A stretch of DNA of 64,000 nucleotides, taken from contig CP084608.1 in the NCBI GenBank assembly GCA_025917655.1, positions 1,302,001 through 1,366,000 on the forward strand, in the 5' to 3' direction. Positions within the stretch are counted from its first letter, which is position 1. Each line of letters opens with the position of its first letter. The position numbers and the translations under genes are program-made. The DNA comes from Chlorella sorokiniana. Its lineage: Eukaryota > Chlorophyta > Trebouxiophyceae > Chlorellales > Chlorellaceae. Below are positions 34,240-45,002 of the stretch, in pieces. Below the pieces are notes generated by a model, which saw nothing but the letters and a program-made list of their open reading frames with translations, had not been told where the DNA came from and did not search any database.

Positions 34240-37200
34240 TCAGCACAGCGCATGAGGGCAGGAGCCGGCGGCACCAGCAGCGGCCAGCGTGGACGGCAGC
34301 GTCGGCGGCGGCCCAGTGCCCACCTGGAAGTTGAGGACCTTGATGGCTGCGATGCTGGCCATGCGGAAGACCAGCAGGAAGGCGATGAGGATGACGGTGG
34401 CAGGCCAGCGGAAGGAGTACTTGTAGCCGAAGCGGTCCTCCAGCAGCTGCGGCACGCTGATCATCTCGCCGTTGAACTCCACAAAGGTGTCGGTGAGGTC
34501 GCCCAGCTGGGTGACGATGAGGGCGTAGAGGGTATAGGCCAGCGGGTTGAGCCAGTACATCCAGATCCACCAGCTGTGGAGGGGAGGGGGAGGGGGAGGG
34601 GGCAGAGCAGGGAGGGGTCAGCCAGGGACACAATGGCTCCGCCCAGCCACTCCGCCGCCTTGTGAGCACCATGCAGCCGCCACGCGGGGCACTCGGCTGA
34701 CGGCCAGCTGACTCACCCGGGATGGATGCCTGGGGGATGAGGAAGCCGCCTGCACGGGGAGGACGCAGCGCAGCGCAGCGCAGCGGGTGAGGCGACAGCG
34801 GCGGAGAGGCCGAGGGCGCAGGCAGGCCCCAGCAGGCAGGCAGGCGTGGCAGGCGGGCGGCGCCGCCGCTCACAGAAGAGGTTGAAGAAGGCGAAGAAGA
34901 AGGCCATGAAGAGCCCCGCCAGCGACTTGTCCGGGGTGATCATGACGCTCATGGTGCCGTAGGCGGTGAACATCATCAGCGTGATGCCAAAGCTGCGGGA
35001 GACGGAGGGGCACAGGGGTGGGCCAGCGCCGCGGGCGCCGGGGACAGGCGGGGCAGGCAGCGCGGCGCTGCAGCGAACGCGGGCGCGGGATGTGGGGGCC
35101 GAGCGACGTTCCGGGCGCGGCCACTCACATGAACGTGAACCAGAAGAACTTGGAGGCATCGGCGGCAAAGCCCACCATCCAGTACACAATGCATGAGTCT
35201 GCAGGCGGCGCCAGGGGTGGGTGGGGGCAGGGGGCGTGAGATGTCTGCCTGCCGCAGATCCTTCCGCATCCCCCCACGCAAACCCACCCCTCCCGCCTTT
35301 GGGCACCCCCATGCGCAGGCGGCTGCTGGGGCGCCGAGCACTCACATACGACTGTCTGCACCAGGATGTACGGGATCTCCACGTTGCCCATGGCGATGGC
35401 CATCGGGTAGGGCCCGTACATGCCGGCAGCGCGCTCACGGTAGAACACGTTGCTGCGGGTTTGGGGGCGGGTGGGAGGAGAAGGGAAGAGCGGGGTGGGT
35501 GGGCCTCTGCTCGATACCCCGGGTGTCCTCGACGGCGGCGGCGCCACCACCCGCGCGGCCAGGCATGCATGCTTCAAAAGGCCCCCAAAAAAAAACACAC
35601 ACACACACACACACGCACACACAACCCACCGCTGGATCTCGACCGCGCTCTGCACGGTCATGGAGTTGGTGTAGCCGACAAAGAGGGTGGAGGCGAAGAG
35701 CAGGCCCGCGATGTTGAGCACGCCCGCCAGGGTGGAGGTGTCGGAGCCCTGCTTCCAGGCCAGGGAGCCGAAGATGAAGCCCACCAGCAGCGTGACCGCC
35801 ATGCGCACCAGCTGGTAGTCGGGCAGGCGGTTGTACATTTGGAAGAGGCGCTGCAGAAAAGAGGGGGAGGGGGGAGGACACAGATGGCGAGGCAGGTGAG
35901 CAAGGCACAGCGGCGAGGAGGCAGAGACGCGGGCAGCCAGCTGCGCCTGGCCATCCACTCCAACCAGTGCGGTGCCGGTGCGCGTCAGGACAGGCGCAGC
36001 AGCTGCATGAGACCCCGGCTGCTCCGCCTCGACTGGACACGCCGCGCGGCCCCTCCCGCGCCCGCGCTTGCCTTGATCAGCGCCGTGTACTGGAAGAAGG
36101 GGCCCCGCACGTTGAGCTCGTCCATGGTGATGTCGGAGGCGCCCGGGGCGGGCTCGTGGTGGTGGTCCACGATCGCCTGCATCTCCCTGCAGGCGACAAG
36201 GGCGGGCGGGCGGGGCCCGGCTGGTCAGCGAGCCTGCTGGGCACGCCGTGCACAGGCCACTCGTATCCTCAGCACGTGTTCAGCATGCACAGCCGCCGCC
36301 CCCAAGCGCCCCCGGCGCAGCCCCATCTCACTTGGCCAGCTCGCTGGTGCGGTACACCTCCCCAAACTCGAGGCCCAGCTTGTGCTCGTTGGCGGGGGAG
36401 GTCTCAGCCAGCATCCAGTTGGCGGGGTTGGTGCTGCAGGGCGGGACGGCGGGGAGCGGCAGGGAGCGGATGAGCGGCACCGAGTCGGCGGCGGCGGTGG
36501 GCCCCCGCCGTGGCGGGCTCCTCACGAGCACAGCGCGGGTGGCGCAGCGCCGCCCTGCCGGCCGGCCAGCTCACCCGGGCGTGATGGGGTTGACTCCCGG
36601 GATGGAGGTGAAGTAGGAGATGAGGCGCTCGCTCTCAAAGCCCATGGGGCCGAAGTACACGCACACGCCGCCCGGCTTCAGCAGCAGCAGCTCGTCAAAC
36701 TGCTCCACGATGGACAGGCTGGGCTGGTGGATGGTGCAGACTGCGAGGGGAAGGCATGGCAGCGCCGACGTCAGCAAGCGTGGCGGGGGCCGGCTGCACA
36801 GCGGTGTCGAAAGCAGGGCGGCAGCGGGCGCGGGCCCTCCCAAGGCTCACCGACAGTGCGCCCCGTGTTGACGGTGGCGCGCACGGTGGACATGACCAGG
36901 GAGGCGGCGCGGGCGTCCAGACCCGTGGTGGGCTCGTCTGCGGGGGGGGGGCGGGGTGGGGGCAGGAGCGCGTTGGGGGCGGGGGCGGGGCGGGGACGGG
37001 CGGGGCAGGCAGGCCTCCCCAGCAGGCACGCGGCGCAGCGCTGCCACGCCGCCGCCCACCCATGAAGACGATGGAGGGGTTGGCCACCAGCTCCACCGCG
37101 ATGGTCAGCCGCTTGCGCTGCTCCACGCTGAGCCCGCTGACGCCCAGCACGCCGATGTACGCGTTGCGCAGGCGGTCCAGCTCAGTCAGCTCCATGATCT

Positions 37201-40200
37201 GACGCAGCAGCCGGGGGCAGGCAGCGGGCGGGGCTTGAGACGGGCGAGCCCCAAGCTGAGATCCCGCACAGCGCAGCCGTCCGGGGTCCAGCAGCGGCAG
37301 CAACCCGTGAGACGGGCGGCGAGCGCGCAGCGCTTTGCCAGTTGCTGCCTCCGCCCGTATCCCCCACCCCCTGGAAAAAAAAAGGGCCTCACCTCCTCGA
37401 TGAACTCGTCCCGAGTCTTCTGGTCCACAGTGGAAGGCAGGCGCAGCGTCGCGGAGAATGCGAGAGCCTCCTGAACGGTGGCCTGGGGCAGGTGCACTGC
37501 AAAGGGGGCGCGCAGGGAGGGGGTGTCAGCATGCCTGCCAGGCGCGGCCTTGTTGTATATCGACGGCATGCCACGCCACGCACGGCACCACCCACACTGC
37601 TGCCAGAACGGCCCCAGTCCCCCCCCGCCCAGCCCACCGTCTTCCTGCTCCACGTAGCCGGCCACGCGGGCAAACGTCTTCTGCACCTTGGGGAAGCCGT
37701 TGACGCGCACCTCGCCGCCAACCACGCCCCCGTCTTGCGCCCAGCCAGCACATCCATGAGGCTGCAGCGGGGTGGCGGCACACCAGGGGAGGAGTTAGCC
37801 CTTGCACCCAGATGGACGAGCGCAGCCCGGTGGGGCGGCGACGCACGCGAGCGGCCCTTGCACAGGCAGACTGCGCGCTGGCGCTCACGTCGTCTTGCCG
37901 GCGCCCGAGGCTCCCATGAGGGCGGTGAGCACGCCTGGGCGGAAGGCGCCGTTGATGTGGCGCAGCAGGCGCAGCGTGTTGTCTGCCACCTCCGCGTCCT
38001 GGCCGTCTCCCGGTGGTGTTCTTGGGGCGGGGCACGTCGTAGGTGATGTCCTTGAAGGTGACGCTGAGGGGCTCAAAGGGAAGCTTGCTGCGGGTGGGGG
38101 GAGGGTGGGATGGGGTGGGGGGGAGGGTGGGATGGGGTGGGGGGGGGGGGGAGGGCGCGCTCAATGATGGCACTCACGCCCGCGCTTCAGCGCTGCGGGA
38201 GAGCCGCGGGGCCGGTGCCGCCCACAATATCTGCCTCGCGTGCAGCCTCACCTGCGCGCGTCGCTGGCAGCCTGCGGCGCGTCTGCGCCGGGCAGCGGGC
38301 TGGTGCGCGGGGAGCTGCCGCCGCCGCTGCTGCCTGCGGCAGAGTCGTCGCGGGGCTTGCCGCCCGCCATCTCCGACAGAGCCATGGCGGGGCGCTGCGC
38401 TTGGCGCCAGCCTCAATGTCCTGTGTGTGTGTGGGGGGGGGGCGCGCGCGTCAGCGGAACGGCGCAACGGAGCGGCGCAGCAGAGAGGCGGCATGCGTCC
38501 ACCATCCCCCGCCCCCAACCCACACGCGCCCACCTTGAGCACGGAGGCGGGCAGCTGCTCGGGGCGGTGCTCGGTGCGGTTGAGCTGCAGCTCCTCCAGC
38601 GCCTCCTCGCTCATCACCGGCTTGGCCTTGGGGCCCTTGAGGAAGGTGGCCGCCGCCACAAACACCGCCACGTTGATGAAGATGGAGGCCAGCGTGGCGC
38701 CCACCCCAATCCAGACCCTGCGCAGGGTGGTGCAGGCGCGCGTGTCGGGTGCCGGGTGCCGGGTGTCGGTGTTATCTCAACTCCCGTTGGAAAAGAGCAA
38801 AATCTGGGTCCTATCAGGGCGCACAGGAACTGGCGGCGGAGGGGGGGGCAGGGGCGCCACGCACCAGTAGTAGTCGGTGCCAAAGCCGCGGAAGGTGAGC
38901 ACCGTCTCGCCCAGGGTCAGCCCGGAGGTGGGGTCGTCGGGGTTGGGGCCCGACCACGAGTCGCCCGTGAACTCGTTGACGGCCAGGGCCTGGGTGAGGT
39001 AGGCCCAGGGGTTGGACCAGTAGGCGGCGATCCAGTAGTCCGGGATGGCGTTCTTGGTGAGGATGAAGCTGCAGCCAGGAAGCGAGGGGAAGGGGGAGGG
39101 GTGGGGGTTGGAGAGTGGGTGGGTGGGTGTGGGGGGGTGGAGGGTGGAGTGCGGTGCTGCGCGACAGAGCCCCCCAGAGCGGCGACCCTCTCACCCGCCG
39201 GTGGCCATGAAGACGAGGAGGAAGAAGGAGCCGACTGCGTTGGAGATGGTCTCCACCTTGCACACGCAGGCAATGGCCTGGAAGAGCGAGGTGGACCAGG
39301 CGCAGGTGAGGAACATGAGGAGCCAGAAGATGACAAAGCGCCAGGAGTTGTCGAAGCCGACGGCCCAGTAGGTGATGAGCGACCAGAGGGTGGCGTCCAG
39401 CAGGGCGTAGGGCAGGCGGAAGACAAAGGCGGGCAGCGCAAAGCACCAGCCCTGCGTCAGATGTGTGGGAGGAGGGGAATGTGGGGGTGGGTGGGGGCGC
39501 GCGTTTGCCGGCTCGTGCGGGGTGGAGGTAGGGGCGAGCGGCGTGATGCAGCCAGGGTGGGCGGTGGGCAGGGACATGCGGCGCACCGGATAGAAGCGCA
39601 TCTCGCGCTGCTTCCAGAACACGGGCAGGCGCTCGCCCAGCAGGTGCATCTCCACAGTGCCACTGCACAAAGAGAGGAGGGTGGTGGGGAGGATCAGGGG
39701 GTTGGGCAGGTGAGGGGTGCGCCAAAGCCCACAGAGGCAGCAGCAGGCCAGGAAGAGCGCAGGAGAGGGGGCGAGAGGCAAGCGCCAGCCAGAGGGATGC
39801 AGCAGCAATCACCCGATCTGCAAAGGGGAGAGGGCAGAAGAGGGGAGTTGGCGGCATGCAGGGGGCCGGGACTAGCGGGCGGCATGCAAGGGGGTCAAGC
39901 AAGCAGGCAGCAGGCAGTAGTGTTTACGCACCAGCATAAAAATCAAGCTATAGAACTCTGCTCCCATCAGGATGTTGCCTGCAGGCAGGGAAGGAAGGAA
40001 GCGCCAGCAATCAGTGCAAGCAGTCAGCGGCGGGCGCCTCGCGTGCCTCCCAAGCACGCTCCCAACCCCTCCCTGTGAACTGCTTGGGGCCCGTTTTTCA
40101 TGCGCCCGGCACGCACCCCCACTCACCGTCGTCCAGCGTGGACTTGCCGACGTTGATGTAGCAGGTGGCGGTCACAAAGGCCATGAGCACGACCTGGAAC

Positions 40201-43200
40201 ACGCGCACGTACATGAAGAGGGAGGAGCGCAGCTGGAGGCGCCAGGAGCGGATGAGGTTGGCCCGGAATAGGCGCCAGTAGGAGGCGCCGTACCTGTGTG
40301 TGTGTGTGTGTGGGGGGAGGATGTGTGTGTGTGGGGGGAGGGGGAGGGGGCGCACGCGGCAGGGGAGAGCCAGGGCAGGTCGCAGCCAGGCTCCCCTGCG
40401 TGGCTCCCCATGGGCGGGCGACAAGCGCAGGCAGGCGGTGTGCCAGCGCGCCGCCCCAACAACTCACGTCTGCGTGGTCAGCGCCTGCTGCCGCTCCTCG
40501 TCGCTGCCTGCGTCGCTGGAGGAGCTGGCGCCGCCGTCCAGGGAGGGAGGGGCGGCCAGCAGGGCGCGCTGCGCCTCGCTCGCCTCGCTCTTCCAGAAGG
40601 AGGCGCGGATGGTCTGGGAGGTGACGTAGCGGTAGGGGCGCGTGTTGTCGGCCCAGTACTTCTGTGGGGAGGCGAGAAGGGGGCAGGGGCACGAGGGCGC
40701 AACGTCAGCACGCAAGAGTGCAAAGGGTGGCGCGCACGGCAGTCGCGGGCCTGACTGGCTGCAGCCGTGCCCTCCCGTCAGCCCCCGTCCCTCCCCCGCA
40801 GCTGAGCAGTCGGTGCCGCTCACCATCTGGTCGCTGGGCAGCGCCACCTCCTGCAGGAAGTCGGCCACGCCCTTGCGCACGGGGCAGTCGAAGCCGAGGT
40901 GGGTGCGGAAGAAGGGCATGACGCCCTCGCGGGGCCGTGGTAAAGCACCATGCCGCTGGCCAGCAGCATCACGTCGTCAAACAGCTGCCGGGCGGGGGGG
41001 GAAGGGCGGAGGAAGGGCAGCGTCAGCGCGGGCGGGAGGCGGAGGAGGGGCGGCGTCAGCGCGGGCGCTGCCAGGAGCGGGGCACGGCGGCGAGCCACAG
41101 CCACGGCGGTGCAGCCAGGGGCAGCCGGGAGCGGGCGGCCGCGCCCCACCTCGAAGGTCTCGGGGCTGGCTGCAGCAGGGCCACCAGCATCGTGGCGTCC
41201 ATGACGTGGCAGATGTTGCGCAGGCTCTTGGTGATGTTGTAGGTGGTGTTGGAGTCCAGGCCTGCGGGGCGCCGGCAAATAGCAGCGTCGGCAACAGTAC
41301 AGCCGGCGCGGATGCGGCCGTGGACGAGTCGCCGCGGCCGGGCCAGCCAAGCCCATCGCCAGCCTGTCGCCGCCAGCCTGCCCACCTGTGGAGATTTCGT
41401 CGGCGTACAGCACCTTGGCGTGGCCCACCAGCGCCTCGCCGCTCGTCACGCGCTTCTTCTGGCTGCGCGGGGCAAGCAGCGGCGTGGCATGAGATGCGGG
41501 GGAGGCAGAGCGGAGGGACCCGGGGGCAGCGCAAAGCCAGCGTGGTGCCAGCACCACCCAACCCCAACAAGCCGCGTCCGCCTGTGCAGGGAGCTCACCC
41601 GCCGCTGATGCCGCGCATCATCTGGTTGCCCACCACGGTGTCGGCGCAGCCCTGCAGGCCCAGCATGTGCAGCATGACCTCCACCTGCAGCGAGTGGCGC
41701 CCGCCGAACGCCGACGCCGTCATGAACGCGTCCAGCTCCGGGTCGGGGGTGATGCCCATCTCCTTCTCCCGTTGAACCAGCGTGGACAGCACCTCTGTAT
41801 GGCGAGGGAAAGCGAAAGAAGGGTGAGGCAGGCGTGAGGCGACTGCCAGCAGAACCGGCAGCCGAGCAGCAGGGCAGCCACACCCAGCGGAGCATAATAC
41901 CACCCGCCCTGGCAACTAGCCCTGCCCTTGAGCATCCCCCTGGCAGCCCCCCGCCTGCCTCACCCCGCTGGTAGCCGCGGCTCTGGCACTCGGCCGCAAA
42001 CTCAAAGGTCTCCCGCACGGTGAGCTCGCCGTAGTGCAGGTCCACCTGGGAGATGTAGGCCGCCGACCGCTCCGGCACAAACTCGTCAAAGGAGCGGCCT
42101 GAGGGAGGGGGGAGGGGGGGAGTGTGGGTGGGTGGGTTGGTGCGTGGGTGGGGTGGGGGTGTGGGGGAGGGGCACGGTAGGCTGGGTGGAGGCAAGCTGG
42201 GCGGGAGAGAGGAGGCTCGGGAAGAAGCGGCCAGGCGGAGCCTGGACCCACCGTTGTACAAGATCTTGCCGGTGACGCGGAGGTCGCCCTGCTCGCGCAG
42301 GCGCCCGACAGCGCCTTGAGGAAGGTGGTCTTGCCGGCGCCGGGCGGCGCGAGGACCAGGGTGAAGCGCCCGGGCGCAGCACTCCCGAGGCGCCCTCCAC
42401 AATCTTCAGGGGCTGCTGGGAGACGGTGCCGAGCGCCGACTGCAGGGGCGGGGAGCGCGGTGCAGAGAGCAGGTGAGGCAGGCACACTTCAGCAGCGGCG
42501 GCGCATGCTGCTTCCCCAGAAGCAGTGATCAACCCAAGAATGTGAGCAGCCCCCCTCCCCCAAACACCACACACACACACCTTGACGACGTTCTTCACGG
42601 TGCGCATGACGGTGGGGATCTGCTTGTCGCCCACAGACGCCATGGTCTCCACGCTGAGGTCCTCATAGCGCACCTCAATAGACCGGCTGCGCCATGCCCA
42701 CCCTGCAGGAACTCGAACGGATCCCACCAGCGCAGCAGCTTGAGGGCCCAGCCGACTGGACAAGAGAAGGCAGAGGGTACAGGCTGGTCGCGCCGCCGCA
42801 CGGCAGCAGCTGGGGCCGCCCAGGGAAGCTGCCTGCCGCGGCTGCCCGCGTGCCAGCTGGCGCCATCCCGCGCCAGGGGCGGGGGAGTGCTCCAAGCCAG
42901 CAGCGGCGCCCCACTCCGCACCTGGCCAGCCGCTCCTGGATGCGGCGCAGCAGGGCGATGTTCTCGGCATCTGGGTCAGGCAGCACACTCTCCAGCAGCA
43001 CACGGCTCTGGTTGCGCTTGAGCTTCTTGGCGTCCACAACCGTGGCGTGGCCCTCAGCGTCGCGGACGGTCAGCGACCGCAGCTTCTTCACCTCACTCTG
43101 CATGGTGGTGGCAGGATATATAAAGGATATACAAATGGGGGCACAAACAGAAGTAGGGGGAAGGGTGGCGGGGCCAGGGCATGCATTTCGCAGGCATTGC

Positions 43201-43464
43201 GTGATGGCAGACGCGAGGGTAACATAATGGTGGTCACCGTCGACCGCCGCTTGTTCGGTCAACCGCCCACAGCTGCGCAGGAGCCAGCAGGCCTCTCTGC
43301 AGGGCTGCAGCAGTAACCATGCTCACCTTGTCTGCCTTGTCTTCGCGGCTCAAGCCTGGTTTGTGCAGAGAGGCCAGGCGAGAGGCTTGGCGAGCAGGCG
43401 CTGCCGCCTCCGCTGGGGGCGGCATGGCCGTCTGGGGCTTCGCCTGCCCTCCTTCCAGATCCAT
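34240..43464 (-). CDS. full-size PDR-type ABC transporter (ABCG family)
   Basis: A plasma-membrane-type pleiotropic drug resistance pump with layout NBD1-TMD1-NBD2-TMD2. The start is ATG 43464-43462 ([14 protein letters not shown]); the stop is at 34242-34240. NBD1 has Walker [16 protein letters not shown] (about 42355-42310), signature [18 protein letters not shown], and Walker [11 protein letters not shown] then [13 protein letters not shown]1 includes [32 protein letters not shown] and [23 protein letters not shown]2 has [10 protein letters not shown] (about 37925-37885), the signature [20 protein letters not shown] and Walker B IVFM plus DEPTTG, then [20 protein letters not shown]2 has [39 protein letters not shown] and [20 protein letters not shown]. 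Length and order match plant/fungal PDR proteins. There are more than 20 short introns with GTGAGT/GTGGGG donors, several holding CA/GT or G-rich repeats. Substrate cannot be told from sequence. Small frame changes occur at G/C runs (for example near 41170 and 42380). Confidence 0.95.
35587..35634. repeat. A-run plus (CA)n microsatellite in an ABCG intron
   Basis: Nine A bases followed by CA repeats with one CG interruption, in the intron before the VQSAVEIQR exon. Confidence 0.9.
38091..38153. repeat. G-rich tandem repeat in an ABCG intron
   Basis: Two copies of a roughly 23-base unit made of GAGGGTGGGATGGGGT plus a G run, ending in 12 G. On the plus strand it could form a G-quadruplex; on the transcribed minus strand it is C-rich, as in polypyrimidine tracts before acceptors. 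Confidence 0.8.
40295..40343. repeat. double (TG)n-G-run repeat in an ABCG intron
   Basis: Two TG tracts, each followed by a G run and GGAGG, inside the intron adjoining the YGASYWRLF exon. Confidence 0.85.
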
Positions 43465-45002
43465 TGCGGCTCTATTTGAGCCCTTCAGCCACTGATTGCG
43501 CACTTGAGGGGTGCAGCTGTGGTCACGAGTCAAGAGTCCAGACGCAAGTGGCGGCAGGAGAACGGAGGGGCAGCGGCTAGCGCCCCGAGTCGTGGATTTC
43601 TTAGGTTTGGTGCAAGCTGGCGCCGCCGATTTATGGTGGGTTGTTGGGCCGGTCTCATGTAAACCTCGTGACATTACCACCACGGGGCACCTGCCACATG
43701 TGCATTGTGCAACCCCACTTCTGGGGGAAGTTTCGGCAGTCAGGAGCATGCATGTGTGCATTATATCTATCCTCCTTCGCCCTTTGGGAATTGCGAGGTT
43801 GGAAGGTGTGTCCTATTTTGTCACTTGCTGGATGTTAGCTGCGCAACCTCTGTGGCATGGTTCTCAGCGCACGCCCGCTTTAAATCTCCCCTGGGCCACT
43901 TCTGCCAGGGGTACAGCCCTGCCGCCCCTAAATCTCCCCTGGGCCGCTGCTGCCAGGGGTACAGCCCTGCGGCCTCACCACCGAATTCACCCACTCCTAG
44001 ACTCCCCAGTCGGCAGGCCGTCCACTTCAATGCGTGTATTACGTGTATCAACAGGATGGGAATGCCATACATGTCAAACTCTACACAGCCTTGGGACAGC
44101 TGAGCCTGCAAGTGCACGCCACCCGGCTCTCCACGAATCAGCAGCTCGCTCTGGGCTGGCCTGTCGGTGGCAACCGGTGCATCTTGCAGTGGTTGGGTGG
44201 TGATGGACAAGCTATACACAAGAAAGCGGAAGGACGAGATGCTCGAGCAAAAGCAGGTCAGGTGGTTGGAAAAAGGTGTATGGCACGGAATGGCGGCCGG
44301 GGGATGGCACCCAAGAGGCGCTGAGAGTTGTTGCTCAAAGGCTGGCAGGCGGGTCTGGTGGTCTGCAATGGCGGCGCCCAACCCTGCCGCTGTCGGCAAG
44401 AGCGGGTAACGGGGGGAATGAGGGGGGGGCGTCAGAATCCTTCCTCAGGATGTGGGCGTGGTGTCGCGGGCGCGCTGAGCCTGGGCTCGCGCACACCCTG
44501 CGCCCTAGGAGCACAGTGGCACACGGAAAGGAAGACAAGCAACAGCAACAACAGGCAGGCAGAGGAGCTGGACGGGCGTCGTGAGGCTAAAAAGGCACAG
44601 GGGGCGGGGAGGGTACAGCCAGTCGCACGTCAGGTCGGGGTTGGCGGACCGCCGGCCACCGGTGGGCTGGCCAGCAGACCGTGTCAGCAATTCCAAAAGG
44701 CAGCGCAGGGTCAGCAAGGTGCGCATGGTGGCAAGAAGATGCCGGGAGGGGAGGGGGACTGGTACAGACGAGGCAAGCGACGCATGGGATGCCCAGCGCA
44801 GGACTGCTCAAGGGAGGAGAGCACATACGCCAGCGGCAGCCAACAGAGCAAGATACATTCTGGAGTGTAGTGGGAGCAACAGACAGCTGCGGTCCCCGAT
44901 AAAAGCTCCAAGGGCACAGCACTGAAGGAGGACGGGGAACGGCTCCAGCGCTAACGGCTTGGCGCCGCAGCAAGCACGGCAGGCAGCAGGTGCGGCGCCC
45001 GC
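43465..45002. other. intergenic region upstream of ABCG gene
   Basis: About 1.5 kb between the ABCG start and the end of the CTDSP-like gene, both on the minus strand. It contains a 48-bp tandem duplication. A 192-codon open frame on the minus strand (44399-43821) spans that repeat but shows no recognisable domain or splice context, so it is not called a gene. Confidence 0.4.
43881..43976. repeat. 48-bp tandem duplication
   Basis: Two adjacent copies start with TAAATCTCCCCTGGGCC and end with TACAGCCCTG plus GCC-like bases; they differ at about four positions. The unit is 16 codons long. It lies 417 bases upstream of the ABCG start codon. Confidence 0.9.

Noticed and set aside
35221-37065. 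614-codon open frame on the plus strand through the ABCG gene
   Set aside because: It is antisense to conserved transporter exons and runs through their introns; the product is Arg/Gly/Ala-rich noise typical of GC-rich shadow frames.
38240-40078. 612-codon plus-strand open frame
   Set aside because: It is antisense to transmembrane domain 1 of the ABCG protein and has no motif of its own.
43821-44399. 192-codon minus-strand open frame over the 48-bp repeat
   Set aside because: No domain, no convincing start context, and it spans spacer sequence. Kept only as context for the repeat.
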